This document shows, in pieces, positions 9,802 through 22,589 of a stretch of 64,000 bases of DNA; the stretch's first letter is position 1, and each line of letters begins with the position of its first letter. The position numbers and the translations under genes were made by a program. Source of the DNA: Vanessa cardui (taxonomy: Eukaryota; Arthropoda; Insecta; Lepidoptera; Nymphalidae); contig NC_061124.1 of assembly GCF_905220365.1 (NCBI RefSeq), positions 15,006,501-15,070,500 on the forward strand, given 5' to 3'. The notes below the pieces were generated by a model. That model did not search any database, was not told where the DNA came from, and saw nothing but the letters and a program-made list of their open reading frames with translations.

Positions 9802-12234
9802 TTGAGTTTGTATTCTGAGTTAACCATATTAAAAAATATGTATTTACATTGTACAGTCCTCTTAATTGAATTATATTATTACATGCCTAATTTATTGTCG
9901 GGTTTGAAATGTTTTACATTAAATTACAAAACGTATAAATTCCTATTTTTGGTAAAGAGGTTTGGAGCGTATCCCACTACGCTACGCTTATGCTGGTTTT
10001 TGTCATATTTTGATTCGATTACTGTGGTTTCCTTACGACATCTTCATTCGTATTCGAGCTCTAGAAGAATTCTAACCACAAATGAACATGAAAAATCAAT
10101 GATATTTGTTTGATTAAAATCAATCCTCGCGTCAGAATAAAATGTTTTAACAACTGGATTTCCTTGTTCCCTTTTTTAATCATGTTTTTTTAAATTTTAA
10201 TAATAAAACCTGCTTCCTCAGCTATAGAGTAGGTCGTGACTGTATCGCAAGGTACCCAGTAATAACTTAGTTCCCAAGGTCCCATTGAGGAATTAATCAC
10301 AGTGTTTTTAGGGCGTCTATGTTAATAGACGATAATGACTACTACTATTTGTCTAAATCAAAATAGTTATCTTGGCAAACGTTATCAAGTACGCCTATCT
10401 AGGTGTGAAAATGGGACACGTTTTGGTAAGTTGTCGACACAACATAAACTGCATAAACATTGACTTTGTAAGAAATTCATACAACGCATTGACCATACTC
10501 TGGTATACTTCTGATAATGTGATTTTAATGACTTAATTTCTGACAGAGTTTCGTACTCCCCAACTAAAGTTATAATGGGTTATTGTAATTATAAAATAAT
10601 ATAATACCTGCTTAGGTACATGAACAGATAAGGGTATTAGACAAAATATATCTCGTCATAAAAAAGTCAATCACATTATAAGATTGATCGGAAACTAAAT
10701 TGATTAAACAACAGAAATAAAGCCAACTTGGATTTGTCTTGCCCGCAAAACCATTTAATGTACGGTTATCAATTTGGCAATATGATCAGACCATATTGAT
10801 TACACCTTTTACTAACTTGAAAACAATGTTGATCTAATTCATAAGTTGTTATATTTCTGGTACTTCTAGTTATAATGGCTTACTCACCTTTCAAGCCAAA
10901 ACTTAAGGTGGACTGTCGTCAAAACGATGTAACGCTTCGTTTTTATACTATTTCATGAATATATGGTATCTAGCTTATTCAAATTTCGTGGTTTAAGTAA
11001 CACATCAAACAAATTTTGACGTTAGTTTACATCGTTCATTTATTTTTAGAAAATATTTACAAACCACTATAATATAACTCACTCATGTCATAGTCAAATT
11101 ACATTTACGTTTATAAAGATATTATTTAATTAATCTTTTCTTTTCGCTACGAAAACTGTCTCCAATTAATAAATGACTTCTTTGTTGCCTATTCTGATTG
11201 TCTTACGGCTATTATACTTTCGGTTCTTCCAAGAAGCCTTGCTTCCGGTTTTCACAATGCGAGAAAATGAATAAAACAATTGTTATACTCTTTGGACGTT
11301 GATTCGGGTTCTAAGTAAGCATTGCCATTTCATAATATTTAGGTACCGTTCGACTTGTCACGATTGGTGACGTCAACCTACCTTTTAACCCCATCCTAAT
11401 AAATTCATTTTAACAAATTTCATTAATATTTTTAATGTAACATAATAGGAATACGCACAAGTATACCTAAAACACACACATACATACTATCTACGTTTTC
11501 CTAAACGCCAGTTCTCCATTCGATTTTCAAATATTACATTACATTACATTACATTACATTAACTTCCAAATACGGCAAAGTTATAAAAATTTCTGCGGCT
11601 AAGTCTCTTCATATCTCTCAATTTGTCTAATTCTTAATTTAAAAACATGCTATCTCGACCAATAAGCTGCTCTCAAAGTTTATAAGATATATTTTAATAT
11701 AAAAACGAACGCACCAATCCCACGTCTCGGTGTGGAATTTCCGAATAAACTTGCTTTTCTGTTACGTTTTTTTCTTCAGATAGCAATAACACCGTGATTG
11801 GATTACGCGCATAAACATTTTTTTCGATACAAATATGGCATTCGTACGTGGCTCATGAAGAAATATCGAAATATTACAGCATATGGAAGCTTCGAAGGAC
11901 AACGTGTGCCGAATTTAATTTTCCGATGATAATATCGAGTCGAATATTTGTTCAGATATATAGAAGTTTCAATTTATATTAAGTAAAGTAAAAAATTCTC
12001 AATTAAGAGCTAGTACGAGGTTGAGACAGATTTTCTTGCGCCTGTTCCTCCTCAGGTCAGGATTTCCTTCTTTTCCAATCGGTAGAAGTGTTCAATTTGA
12101 CAATTAACAAAGAAGTAAAATGATTCTATATTGAGTAAAAGAATCGATTAATAGGAAAATCATTTATCTTTTGATAACTTTTACAGAATTAAATGTAAAC
12201 ATCCAAATACAGAAGTTGAGAATTGAGTAATGTG
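9802..12234. other. Long intergenic stretch, unassigned
   Basis: No shared repeat family or coding frame recognised, apart from the pentanucleotide array at 11533. The 103-codon frame at 9802-10113 has no motif and no codon character; not called. Confidence 0.5.
11533..11561. repeat. (ATTAC)n microsatellite
   Basis: About five to six uninterrupted copies of the pentamer. Confidence 0.9.
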
Positions 12235-12760
12235 CCTTATTGATATGTCAAGCTAAAAATATATTCCAAAAAATAAAATATATCCTTTTATAGAAACGAA
12301 TACCGTACCCCAGAAAGGATGTATTAACTTTGCGAAGTCGGAAACTAGGCGTTATTAGATTACTTTCCCTCCACGTGTCTATACCATGCTTGTCACCGTT
12401 TCTTTCAAAAGGGTCAATATTATTGTGAATATACATAATGTTGTTGTAAAAATACTGTGATGCAACTGTTTTACTTATTCCATTTAAAACATCCCGAAAG
12501 AGGTCTCGAGAGCTCCAAGAATATCAAAAAACAGAAAAACTCTTGTTTGCAGGATGACAACAGTCCAGTACCTACAGCATTGACTTAAAGTAAAATATCG
12601 TAAGATATAGCACTATGGAAGTAACCAAAGTATACTAATCTAGCAGAGTCAACATCAGTTACTTGTCTAACTCTACTAACTGTGTATTCTGCAGAGCTGA
12701 ATTTTCCTGATATTATTGGTAATCAAAGTGTATAGTGTTACCTGTCTTGATAACATTAAT
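12235..12760 (-). mobile_element. LINE-J fragment (ORF2 C-terminal region), decayed
   Basis: The minus strand encodes NLITPSFRLRKVNTSFLGYG and IRFYKRI, parallel to HKLVTPVTRLRRVSNSFMGQ and CIRFYNRI of the longer LINE at 52262-54065. Upstream DNA (12600-12720) matches that element's DVDTARLVYSSYFHS region (tcaacatcagttacttgtct). Several stops; non-functional. Confidence 0.75.
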
Positions 12761-13860
12761 TAATAAAATAAATCCAACAAAACTAAATTTTGACAGCATT
12801 AATCATGAGGTAGCCTAATTCTTATCCTCTCGTACACCAGCCATATTTTTCTGCAATTAAAAGCTTATTTGAGCATCAACAAAATACGAATTTGTTGTTC
12901 AACAAAAGACATGTTCCAGAGTATCTTAATTGTATCAATAACATAATTTATTACGTGTATTAGTACGTATATTTTTTATGTCTCAAGATGTCCTTTAATT
13001 ATTTGTATTTTATAATTATATGTATATGGAAGCAAATCCCAAGTCCATGAAGATTATACGAAATGGCTGATAAAAAAAAAACTCTGAGTTGCAGCCCAAA
13101 GTCTCGAAGTTGAAAGTGAAGGTTGAGTCGGCTTTGTCGTCCCATCGGATATTCAGAGTGAGGGATTAAAGAGTTCACCTGTGTGTGTATGTCCTACGTA
13201 GTTGGGTACTCTCCCTTGAGATTTGGTCCTGACCGAAATAATTCAGGTACGACCTCCTTTTATTCAAACTCATCTCATTATCGTCATTTTGTTTTAGAAA
13301 AACGAATATTATTTTGAATTTAGAATGAGATAAGCTTATTCGAAAGTCAAATTCATTCGAATATATTTCGATATTCGATTTTTTTTTTTCGAGTAATTCG
13401 AATGAAAAAATTATCCACATACTCAATTGGTTTTGCTATTAATTTGTAACATTATGATCAAATTGTGAAGTCGTTATTCCCAAACATTAACTGAAACTGA
13501 AATGTGGCATTGTAAATCACTTTTCCAATGACATTACATCGAAAATAATTACTCTGATTAATTATTATAAGGAAATATATTCTATAAATATATATCCGTG
13601 TGTGTGTGATACATATATGTATACTCGTATTTCATATATAAACAAAAGTTAATAGTATAAACATTTTGATACATTGTACTCGACCAGAATATTCACATGA
13701 TTAAAAAAGTGTGTAAACTTACTAACACAAAAACTATTTAAAAAAAATAACACAAAAATTGTGTCTGCCGTTGATCGTTGAGGTCTGGAGTCGATCCTTG
13801 GTCAATCGTAGGTAATGCTTACTGTTTAAAAATACGTACGTACGTAAACCTTTTTTTCTC
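12761..13860. other. Intergenic, unassigned
   Basis: AT-rich; the 83-codon frame at 13175-13426 is low-complexity and not called. No repeat family recognised. Confidence 0.45.
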
Positions 13861-13985
13861 GGAAAAACGCATTACGCACTTTCCCCATGAATTTGAATTG
13901 TGGGTACCCCGGTGCCCCGGATACTGTCCCAGAACACCGGAATACCCACTAAAAACCAGCGGTACCCTTTTAAGAATCAAGACAC
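13861..13985 (+). repeat. GC-rich hairpin-forming repeat-like block
   Basis: Contains inverted arms GTGGGTACCCCGGTG (13900-13914) and CACCGGAATACCCAC (13935-13949). The surrounding gcattacgcactttccccat block resembles a dispersed lepidopteran repeat from memory, but there is no second copy in the window. Confidence 0.5.
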
Positions 13986-15735
13986 TAATAATCTAGTCAC
14001 AATACGAATAGAATCTCAAGTCTTGAAATCATAACGTATCCACATTACCTACATTTCCTTCTGATAAAAGCGGACACGATTTAAAAAGGTGAAAATCTTT
14101 TCATAAACACAGAATCGTTCCTGATTTAAAGTCTCAGCACTGCACGTACAAAACGTAATCAGAAACTCCACAAACACTATTAGTTGCGCTCAAACTGTAG
14201 AAAAACTACATACACTTCATATTAACTCCGTGAAAGCGTTATTTAATTTTGTTCACTACCTTTTAATTTAGAAACAATTTTGTACGCTAGTTCTTGTGTA
14301 ATACGAACAATTAAACACTCTTTTGTTTTGTTTACGACTATTATAGACCTGCAAATATCCATTTACTGTTTGTTGTTTTCAGTTAACCTAATTGATGTTT
14401 TTCAGGTAGCGTTTCGTGTTAGTTCTTTTTTGCAGAAGGTTAACTTTGTTTTGATTTCAAATAGCTTTCCTACTTTACCTTGAGATGTCATTATGCTTCT
14501 TACAATTCGTCGAGTTTCAAGCACCGTAAAAAAAATATTGAATTAATTAATTACCACATATTTGTAAATTGATGGAAAAAAATATGTACTGAATTCCTTG
14601 CGGGTTTTTCTTAGTAGAATATACCTTCCAAACAGACAATACGATTTAAAAGTGATATTTTGGACCAACTTGAATGAAAAACATTTCAATGGACGTTCAA
14701 TCACCTAAACTTAAAGTATCTTGAACTAATTTTAATTCGAAACATATATGCCATATTGCTGAATATGCAACGCATCTTAATAGCAATCAAAATACAGATA
14801 AGAAACCAATAAACTAATTGATAGCTATATAATTAACAGAAAATTTGGCAAAGGACAGAAGCATTATTCGAACGGTACTATTTAATAAAATAGATCCAAT
14901 TTTAGCTATTTCCATTGCGATAGAAGCGTTATGCTGTCGACCGGGGCAGATTTATGGCCCTAACAAGCCCTGAACAAAAGGCGATACTCCCTACGTGTGG
15001 CATTTACGCCAGAACTGAACATTACTGCCACAGCTATAATAGTCATTTGTATATTAATGAAACCTTCATCATTCTCGACGTTATCTTATTATGAATTATC
15101 TTTAATAGTATATGTTGTAATTTCATTTCGTATTGGACTTTTTCGGAAATATTTGTCCAGTCGATATGATATGTGTATCACACTAACAACACTAACATAA
15201 TCACGTCATTTTTAAACTGGGTTAAAGTTACTGAGTTCGCTATGTGTTTATATAATATTATATATAAATTTCAATTTCAATTTCAGTTTTCCTAATTTTA
15301 TATAACAATAATAAAATATTTAACGAATAGAGACAACAAGATAAGACATATATAGTAGTAGTATAATAGTTCTCATTGTAAAAAAAACGTTACTCGATAT
15401 GAATTTACACAAAAAAAAATTATCTTATTTAGAAGAATAAACTACAGTCGGGGTAAAAAAAGGTTCGTCACCTTAAGATCTATTTTCGTGTGCTCAGTAT
15501 GAGAGATAATCTGCTTTACCGATCGAGAACAACTCTTTGCGTCGCAATGACATAGTGTTTAGATTCAAAAGGTACTAAGAGTTTAAGATTTGATAAAGGA
15601 ATGAATTTGAAAACTGACGAAAGTTTTTTACTCTGACTGTACATAGAATATCAAGTGACATAAAATATTAAATCTAAAGCAAAAAAATATCTTCTAAATG
15701 GTAAAATATTGTTAAAACTTGACTTGACTTTTTGG
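13986..15735. other. Intergenic, unassigned
   Basis: No coding frame or shared repeat recognised; frames at 14280-14483 and 14997-15200 lack motifs. Confidence 0.45.
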
Positions 15736-15759
15736 ATGATGCTGAGAGACCTATTACAC

Positions 15760-16130
15760 TAACATTGTTCGAAAACGAGCTCTAGTTTGGAATGCTACAT
15801 GCGTGGATACATTGGTCCCGCCTCATTTCAGAGAAACAATGTTAAGAGCCGGAGCCGCTATGGAAAAAGCCGAAGGGAACAAACGATCCAAATGTTCGTG
15901 ACTTTTCCAACTTATGTTTTTGTCCTGTTTGCTGTTGAAACACTTGGAGTAGCAGTGCAAAAAGCTTAATTAAATGCGTAACACTTCACCTTATTGCCTC
16001 AATTGGTGACAGGTAGGCTGGTTCATTTTTTGTCCAGAGGATCGGAATTGCGATTCAACGGGAAAATACGCTGAAACTCAGAAACGCTGATAGCGTTCTG
16101 GCCACCATTCCGCGTTGTTAGGATTTGTGT
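15760..16130 (+). pseudogene. Decayed retroelement-derived coding fragment
   Basis: Plus-strand translation gives VRKRALVWNATCVDTLVPPH then MLRAGAAMEKAEGNKRSK, a frameshift, FAVETLGVAVQKA, and a later AIQR-like piece near 16050. The order VW-x-x-T-x-VDTL, AGxAAxxAExxKRxKY, xxVETLG, AIQRGN is one I recall from the C-terminal part of a widespread LINE-associated ORF. It has stops and frameshifts. It is clearly not a host gene; the exact family is uncertain. Confidence 0.6.
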
Positions 16131-17069
16131 AGTAACTATTTTCAATTCATATTTGTATACATTTAAGAACTCAATGCTAATAATTAGTGTACTTGAAAAA
16201 GCATGGTTGAATAAACTATATTTTAAGTTTGAGTTTTGAGGCGAATATAAATATTTTATTCATTTATTTTTACTTGCTACAGATATTCTAAACCTATTCA
16301 TATAAAGCATGATTAAAGTCAAAAGCAGGTTAGCCAATGTGTGACATCAGATTGCTTTTTATTTTCGACCTCAAGATCTAGTACTGTCATATAAACATTT
16401 TTAATATTATTTAGGTAGGACCACTTGATATTAGGTCACGACTACTGGTATCAATAACTTCTCATATCAGCAATGGAACACCAACCATTTAAACTGAGGT
16501 GTTATGTTGTTCCTGCAGTTATAGCCACCCCTCAATACAACAATACTATATAAGTACAAGGCTAGTTGCTAAGCTACAGACAATCTTACTCATACTATAA
16601 CAAGTAAATTTATTTCTCCTACTCTAAATGACACATCTTAAATAATAAAGAATATATGTATATATAAAATAATATATATATTTTCCTGATCTCTTATTAA
16701 TAACATCATTTATCAACCGCCTATAAGCAAGCTCGCTCTTAAATATTTCTTATATTTATCTAAAAAGCAATAAATAGTTGTATGCGCCAAGTTTCGGAGA
16801 TGGCAATATTTCTTTACGTACGACGTGTTAATTCAACCGGCAATAGGAAATATTGGGTTCCAATATAATAATACGGTTTCTTTGATATTGCATTAGTTTT
16901 TATGTATCTAGAGAAGAGATGTTCGTAGGTTCTACACTATACTTTGCAGCATGTGCAAATCATTTAACGATTTTGATCTATTTGACTGTGATTCTTGTTG
17001 CTTTCGTTATAATCACAGTTTACGATACATAACAGTTAAACAATTTATTATTATTATACTTATTATAGT
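16131..17069. other. Intergenic, mostly unassigned
   Basis: About 16488-16560 weakly resembles Rep-C (gttatgttgttcctgcagtt). Otherwise nothing recognised. Confidence 0.4.
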
Positions 17070-17156
17070 ACTACGGTGGTAGCTTCACTTCATTGTTAAA
17101 TGATGATTCAAAAGTGCTTGTACAAGCCCACTTAAATAAAGTTTATTTTGATTTTG
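17070..17156 (+). mobile_element. LINE-J 3' end fragment
   Basis: ggtggtagcttcacttcatt, attcaaaagtgcttgtacaa, taaagtttattttgatttt: the LINE-J terminus, with Rep-D abutting directly at 17157. Confidence 0.8.
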
Positions 17157-17335
17157 CCTAGCGACCCGCCCCAGCTTTGGCACGGGTGCAGTACCGATAC
17201 TAAATACATCACATTACAAACTTCTAAAAATATCAGAGTTTCTTTATTATATTGTTCATGTATAATATACAAAAACCTACCTCTCGTAGGGACATACGGA
17301 TATAGGGACCGAGAAAGCGACTTTGTTTTATACTA
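17157..17335 (+). repeat. Rep-D copy
   Basis: ctagcgacccgccccagctt, then cacgggtgcagtaccgatac and gggaccgagaaagcgactt with ttttatactat at the end; middle part shortened relative to 6972. Confidence 0.78.
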
Positions 17336-17894
17336 TTTACTGTACTTATCTACTGATTACAACCATCCGGTAACAAATCAGTTAATCATTTATACGAATA
17401 ACTGTTACCAATTTGATTCTAAGCCATTGATATATTTATATACAGCACTTATAATACGCGTATAAGAATATTATCATAAAAATATACGAGAAAATTTTCC
17501 ATTACAATAAAAATTACATCTTTTATAAAGAACGATTTATTTGTTTCTTTTTCACGCTCGTACTTAAAAGTTTAAAATGTGATGTGTATCGAGTTAACGT
17601 TGCATTGGAAGAGAGAAAATATTCGCTCGAAACGATAACTTATACAAGATATACGAAAACTTTGTATTGATGTAGTTTTCTAGATCTCAAATCTGTGTAC
17701 AGAAAACTCGGATATAGTATTGACTTGTATATAAATCACAGTGACATCGACGAAAGTTTAAATTCAAAAGTCGGAAAACGGTGAACTGTGTCCCCAGCGC
17801 TTATTACTTATCACGATATTTGACATAGAATTGGTAACAATATAACTTCTCAGTATTTTAAGTACAACTGTATGGTACACGAAATTTAGCATTT
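17336..17894. other. Intergenic, unassigned
   Basis: No repeat or coding signal recognised. Confidence 0.4.
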
Positions 17895-18245
17895 ATTATT
17901 TATAAATTTTTAACTTTGCCGTTTCGTAAATTCAAAACTTTTATAAAAAATACATTGGTACAAAAGGCATATTATTCGATACAAGATTCTATAGATGATA
18001 AAAAAGCGTGGAGTTAATACATGTTGACTTCCAAGCAGAATATATTAATTTAAATATCTGTATTTAATTAACTTGACTTTGTATTTTTTAAATGTTGAAA
18101 AACAGGAACTACTGATTTTCTTGCCGGTTCTACTCGGTAGAATCTACTTTCCGAACCCGTGGTAGCTTCACTTAATTGTATAATGACGATTCAAAAGTAC
18201 TTGTAAAAGCCTTAAACTTGAATAAAGTTTATTTTGATTTTGATT
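17895..18245 (+). mobile_element. LINE-J 3' fragment (350 bp)
   Basis: Collinear with 39590-39910: aactttgccgtttcgtaaat, ataaaaaatacattggta, gttgacttccaagcag, ttttttaaatgttgaaaaa and the common terminus. The insertion is 5'-truncated just inside the ORF2 end. Confidence 0.8.
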
Positions 18246-18514
18246 TATTGATTTATTCAACTGATTTTTTCAATTTCCAATCTATGACAGGTTTTGTTTT
18301 GATTTAATTTCATTGTAAACTGACAATATCTGTTCACACGTTTTAAAGCTATTTTTATAAATATAGTGATTGCTGGTTCTCTTCAAAAATGACCATTTTC
18401 AATTTTTTTATATGCTGCAATCGTCTCATAATTCCTGAGACAAAAATTGGTTAACGCAATGAATATCTTTATCTTTATTTATTACATAGTATAAAACTAA
18501 TCACATTTGTCATA

Positions 18515-18735
18515 GAACCGACAACAGTTGGGGAAAACGCGTTCTAGAGTAGAGACCGCGTCTCGGCAAACGTAGGACGTACTCAGGCACGGTGGAGTGA
18601 CGATATACGCAAGGCGGGAGGCAGGAGCTGGATGCGAGTAGCTGGAGAAAGACCACAGTAGCGTACACTTGGAGAGGCCTATATCCAGCAGTGCACAAAA
18701 ACGGGCTGATTATGATGATGATGATGATTATGATG
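18515..18735 (+). pseudogene. RTE-like LINE C-terminal fragment with (GAT)n tail
   Basis: Plus strand: DNSWGKRVLE-stop-RPRLGKR, frameshift, GRTQARWSDDIRKAGGRSWM, RVAGERPQ-stop-RTLGEAYIQQ, stop. This matches the arginine- and tryptophan-rich C-terminus of RTE-type LINE ORF2 (xxWSDDLRKxAGxxWMRxAxxRxxW). It ends in a GAT/ATG trinucleotide array at 18712-18735, a common RTE 3' tail type. Inactive. Confidence 0.78.
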
Positions 18736-18737
18736 AG

Positions 18738-19075
18738 TATAAAACAAAGTTGTTTAACGCTGTTAGATCTTTAAAATTACGCAACGGATTTTGATGTTTT
18801 TTTTTTTCATATATTCAAGAGGAAGTTTCATATGAATAATACATTTACGATATATTATTATTACACTGATAATTAAGGTGGTTACTTAAATTGGTGTCGT
18901 AAATAATATAGTTTTTGCACGTACATCGCATAAGCTGCAAACCCACCCTACGAGATGATGTCTGTAATGCAGTTTGTATGGTCTAATGAAAAAAAACTGC
19001 GAACGTTGTTACACATTCTGTAATTTATTTAGTATCAGCATTGCTATGCGAAGGCGGCGTGGGTCGCTAGTATAA
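18738..19075 (-). repeat. Rep-D copy, near full length
   Basis: Reverse complement of the 6972 copy: ataaaacaaagttgtttaac at the low end and gcggcgtgggtcgctagt at the high end. Confidence 0.75.
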
Positions 19076-19439
19076 GATAAGATAATTTACTTTTATACCC
19101 TGCTTTACGCTACTACGCTTTACTATTTATACCCTGTAACATTTAATCATAATTTCGCTTAAACACCGTTCGAAAAGCCTACGTTTCATTTTACAATTTC
19201 AGAATAGAAATGAATTGTCTACAAAAGTTAGAATTTCAGTTAGTCGCTATTCAATCACATTCCTGAACAAACTAAGATAGCTGAATGAATGGGTACAATT
19301 GAATGAAAGGAATGGGCAACTGTGGGTCTTTCATTAAAACATTTTTAACAATTTTTCATTTACGAAAACGGATTTAAGATTACATCTGCGGATTCGCTTG
19401 TAAATTCAATTATACATTCATATTCCATAAAGGAAAATA

Positions 19440-19642
19440 CCTATATATTTATAAATAGATACATATATATGTAATTGTATTTAACTAACATGGCTGTATT
19501 TTCTTAAATGTCGAAAAAGAGTAAGTACTGACTTGGCGCTTCTTCTTGGTAGAATCTACTACACTTAATTGTTAAATGACGATTCAAAAGTGCTTGTAAA
19601 AGCCTACTTGAAAAAAGTTTATTTTGATTTGATTTGATTTGA
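19440..19642 (+). mobile_element. LINE-J 3' end fragment
   Basis: tttaactaacatggctgtat, tggcgcttcttcttggtaga, attcaaaagtgcttgtaaaa, then a (TTTGA)-rich end. One internal deletion relative to other copies. Confidence 0.78.
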
Positions 19643-21071
19643 ATAGTATGGTAGGTTTTCATATAAAACATTGTCAATCTCTTGCTTTTATTTTGATTTT
19701 AGAAAAATCCCAAACGTTGTATCGAGTTTGTAAAACAGTGAGTTTTGTTTTAAATTCGAGCACTTGAAACTACGCTGCCATATTTACCGTGTGATATAGC
19801 TGTTAATTAAGTGAAAAAAATGGTAGTAAAATCAAAATACGAAATCTGATATATTTGTTAGCGTAATCCTTTTACAAATTATCTGCTGTCCAAACTAACT
19901 CGGCATGAAATAAGTTATATTTTTCCTGGCTAACCTGCTCGCTTCGCTGAGCGTAAAATATTATGAGATAATTATCAAGTTAATTTTACTGGTATTACCT
20001 TCTAGATCTAGATTCTAGATATATAGGAAAAACTCACATATCGCTTTTAATAAAAGAAATGATAGTTTTAAAATAATATAAATATATGGGTCACTTATGA
20101 GACTTACTTCTTTTCATGACTACGGTACATGAGTGACTGAATGACTACGGTATATGAGAATTCGTTTTGATTCAGTATGACATACAATTATTGCAGTCAA
20201 GTCTTCGTATGGACTGGTTAATATCTTTGGCTGGTACCCCTTACCAACACATGCCTTAATCAACTTATCCCGATTGAAGTCTGCTACGCTACATGATGTC
20301 ACAACAATTTATTAATTTTTTTATTGTTATTAAATGTATACTCTTTTTTGAACGAGTTCTTTCTTTGTACATTTTTAATTAATCATAAATAAGGTTTTAT
20401 TATTCAAAAATGGAACCGGTTCCTTTTTATCGAAATTTAAAAAAAAACTTTCAATTAAGGAACAGACAACAGCTTTCGTATTTGCATCAAAATATGTCTT
20501 AATTAAGTTTGTTGTATATTCCGTTCGACGTAATTTCGTTCAATAACATAAAAGAATGAATGTACGAAAACAATACTGATTGCTATTTAATTTTATTACT
20601 CATTTATTAAATATATTATATTTCTTTATTTATTTATTACGAACATATCGTTAACGATATTTTCCATAACTTAATTAAGTTGGTATATATATATTAATAA
20701 TTCTAGATATTTTCTGAATATAATTGAAAAATAATATAATTTATAAAAATATTAATCATAGCTTAAAATGGAATAACTTTTCTGTTCTGGTATAGCAAAA
20801 ATGCCGTTAACAGACATCTTATCGATTTTCAACTTTTGATGGCATATTAATAAGGAGAAAATTCTTTAACAACATATTTATGAGATTTTTTCTTATATCT
20901 TATTAGTTTAGGAAATAATTTTATAATGTTATCATCGATAAGTTACATAGATTTACATTTTCACTGCGTTTTTCACTCATTGCACATAATTGAGTTTAGT
21001 TATATAACGCCATTATAGATATACCACGTCAATATTTTAGTCACTGCAGTTCATAGCCAATAACGATAATT
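19643..21071. other. Intergenic, unassigned
   Basis: AT-rich. 20100-20160 has an imperfect short repeat of catgactacggtacatgag/gactacggtatatgag; otherwise nothing recognised. Confidence 0.4.
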
Positions 21072-21308
21072 GACGATCTCCGTGGTCGAGTGGTGTGTAC
21101 ACCGTTTTCATGGGTACGCCACTCCGAGGCCCCAGGTTCTATTCCCGGCCGAATTAATTTAGCTTATCATTAGTCTTCAATGTTGTCTTGGGTCTGGGTG
21201 TTTGTGGTACTGTCGTTACTTCTGATTTTCCATAACACAAGTGCTTTGGCTACTTACATTGGGATCAGAGTAATGTATGTGATGTTGTCTCATATTTAAA
21301 AAAAAAGT
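21072..21308 (+). mobile_element. SINE-B (second tRNA-derived SINE family)
   Basis: tRNA-like head gacgatctccgtggtcgagt with a B-box-like aggttctattcccgg, then body ggtctgggtgtttgtggtac and tacattgggatcagagtaat, ending in an A-rich run. The inverted copy is at 27209-27431. Confidence 0.82.
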
Positions 21309-22142
21309 TTAAAACCTATTTATTTATTCAATTACTTGTAAGATTGATCAGGAAAACATAGTTTGGTGGTATAACTACTTACTTTAACTACGCTTGCCTT
21401 TCATAAACGCTTCGGATTACTCGTCATTCAAATTTTCACATCATATAGGCAAATAGACCATCTGTAAGTGGTACCACCACCCATACATATTATATAAAGA
21501 AATATTTACCATTTCTTACACTGTCACTAACCTTAGAAACGGGATAGCTTGTTAGATTCCCACATGTTCATTCCAGCAATGAAATCTTTGTTCAGTGTAA
21601 TTGATGTCGTCATGTTTTGGTTCTCACATCGACATAATGTATTATAAAACTTAATAGTATAGTAATAATAGTATAAAGTATATAAAAGTAGTAATAGTGA
21701 TAACATTATAGACTACATAATTTAAATTAAAATTAATTAGAGTATTTTTTTAGGACCCTATTTACCGTAACATAACGAACAAAGTATTACTTCGATAGCA
21801 AATAGGGTGATATTTAAAAATATGAAAGAAAATTCAAGTATTTTAAAAAGCTTTCCGTTTCATAGTTATGTTTTTGTGTGGTTTATTTGTCTGGGTATGC
21901 TGCGATGCACAAAGATCGTAAATTCTAGTTAAGGCGACGTTCTTGTCACATCGTTTCTTTTAAAACTACGAAATGCTGCTTAAATGACTTCGCTTCGGCG
22001 ACGTTTGTTTGAATATAAAACAAAGCGTTATTTTTATATACGAAATAATAATATAATCTATGACTTGTTTCATAAAATCATACATACTGTATCAAAGAAA
22101 GCTGTTAGGAACAGTTACTATTTGTCGATTAAATTGCTTACA
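21309..22142. other. Intergenic, unassigned
   Basis: Between SINE-B and the tandem duplication; 21420-21490 weakly resembles part of Rep-C. Nothing else recognised. Confidence 0.4.
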
Positions 22143-22314
22143 GTTTTACAGAATAAATATAGTATTTTAATATATCTCGACACGCGGTAGCGTGTTAGCC
22201 AAGTTCAGGTAACAGAACTGGCGAGTAGCACCGTATGTAATATTTTTTACTATTGTAACCTGGGTCAGGTTAACACAAAGCATTTGAGTTATACCAAAGT
22301 AAAAAGTAAAGTAA

Positions 22315-22589
22315 GGCCTGTAAATTTCCCACTGCTGGGATAAGGCCTCCTTTTCTATTAAGGAGAGGGCTTGGAACATATTCCACCACGCTATTCCAAT
22401 GCGGGTTGGTGGAATGCACATGTGGCAGAATTTCGATGAAATTAGACACATACATTCCTCACGATGTTTTCCTTCACCACCAAGCACGAGATGAATTATA
22501 AACACAAATTAAGCACATATATATAGTGGTGCTATCCTGGGTTTGAATAAGATTCACACGTTCTAACCACTGGACCATCTCAGCTCAGC
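22315..22589 (-). mobile_element. SINE-A in duplication unit 1
   Basis: Minus-strand copy: ggcctgtaaatttcccactg at the low end to gaccatctcagctcagctga at the high end. A segment before the B box is deleted. Confidence 0.83.
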
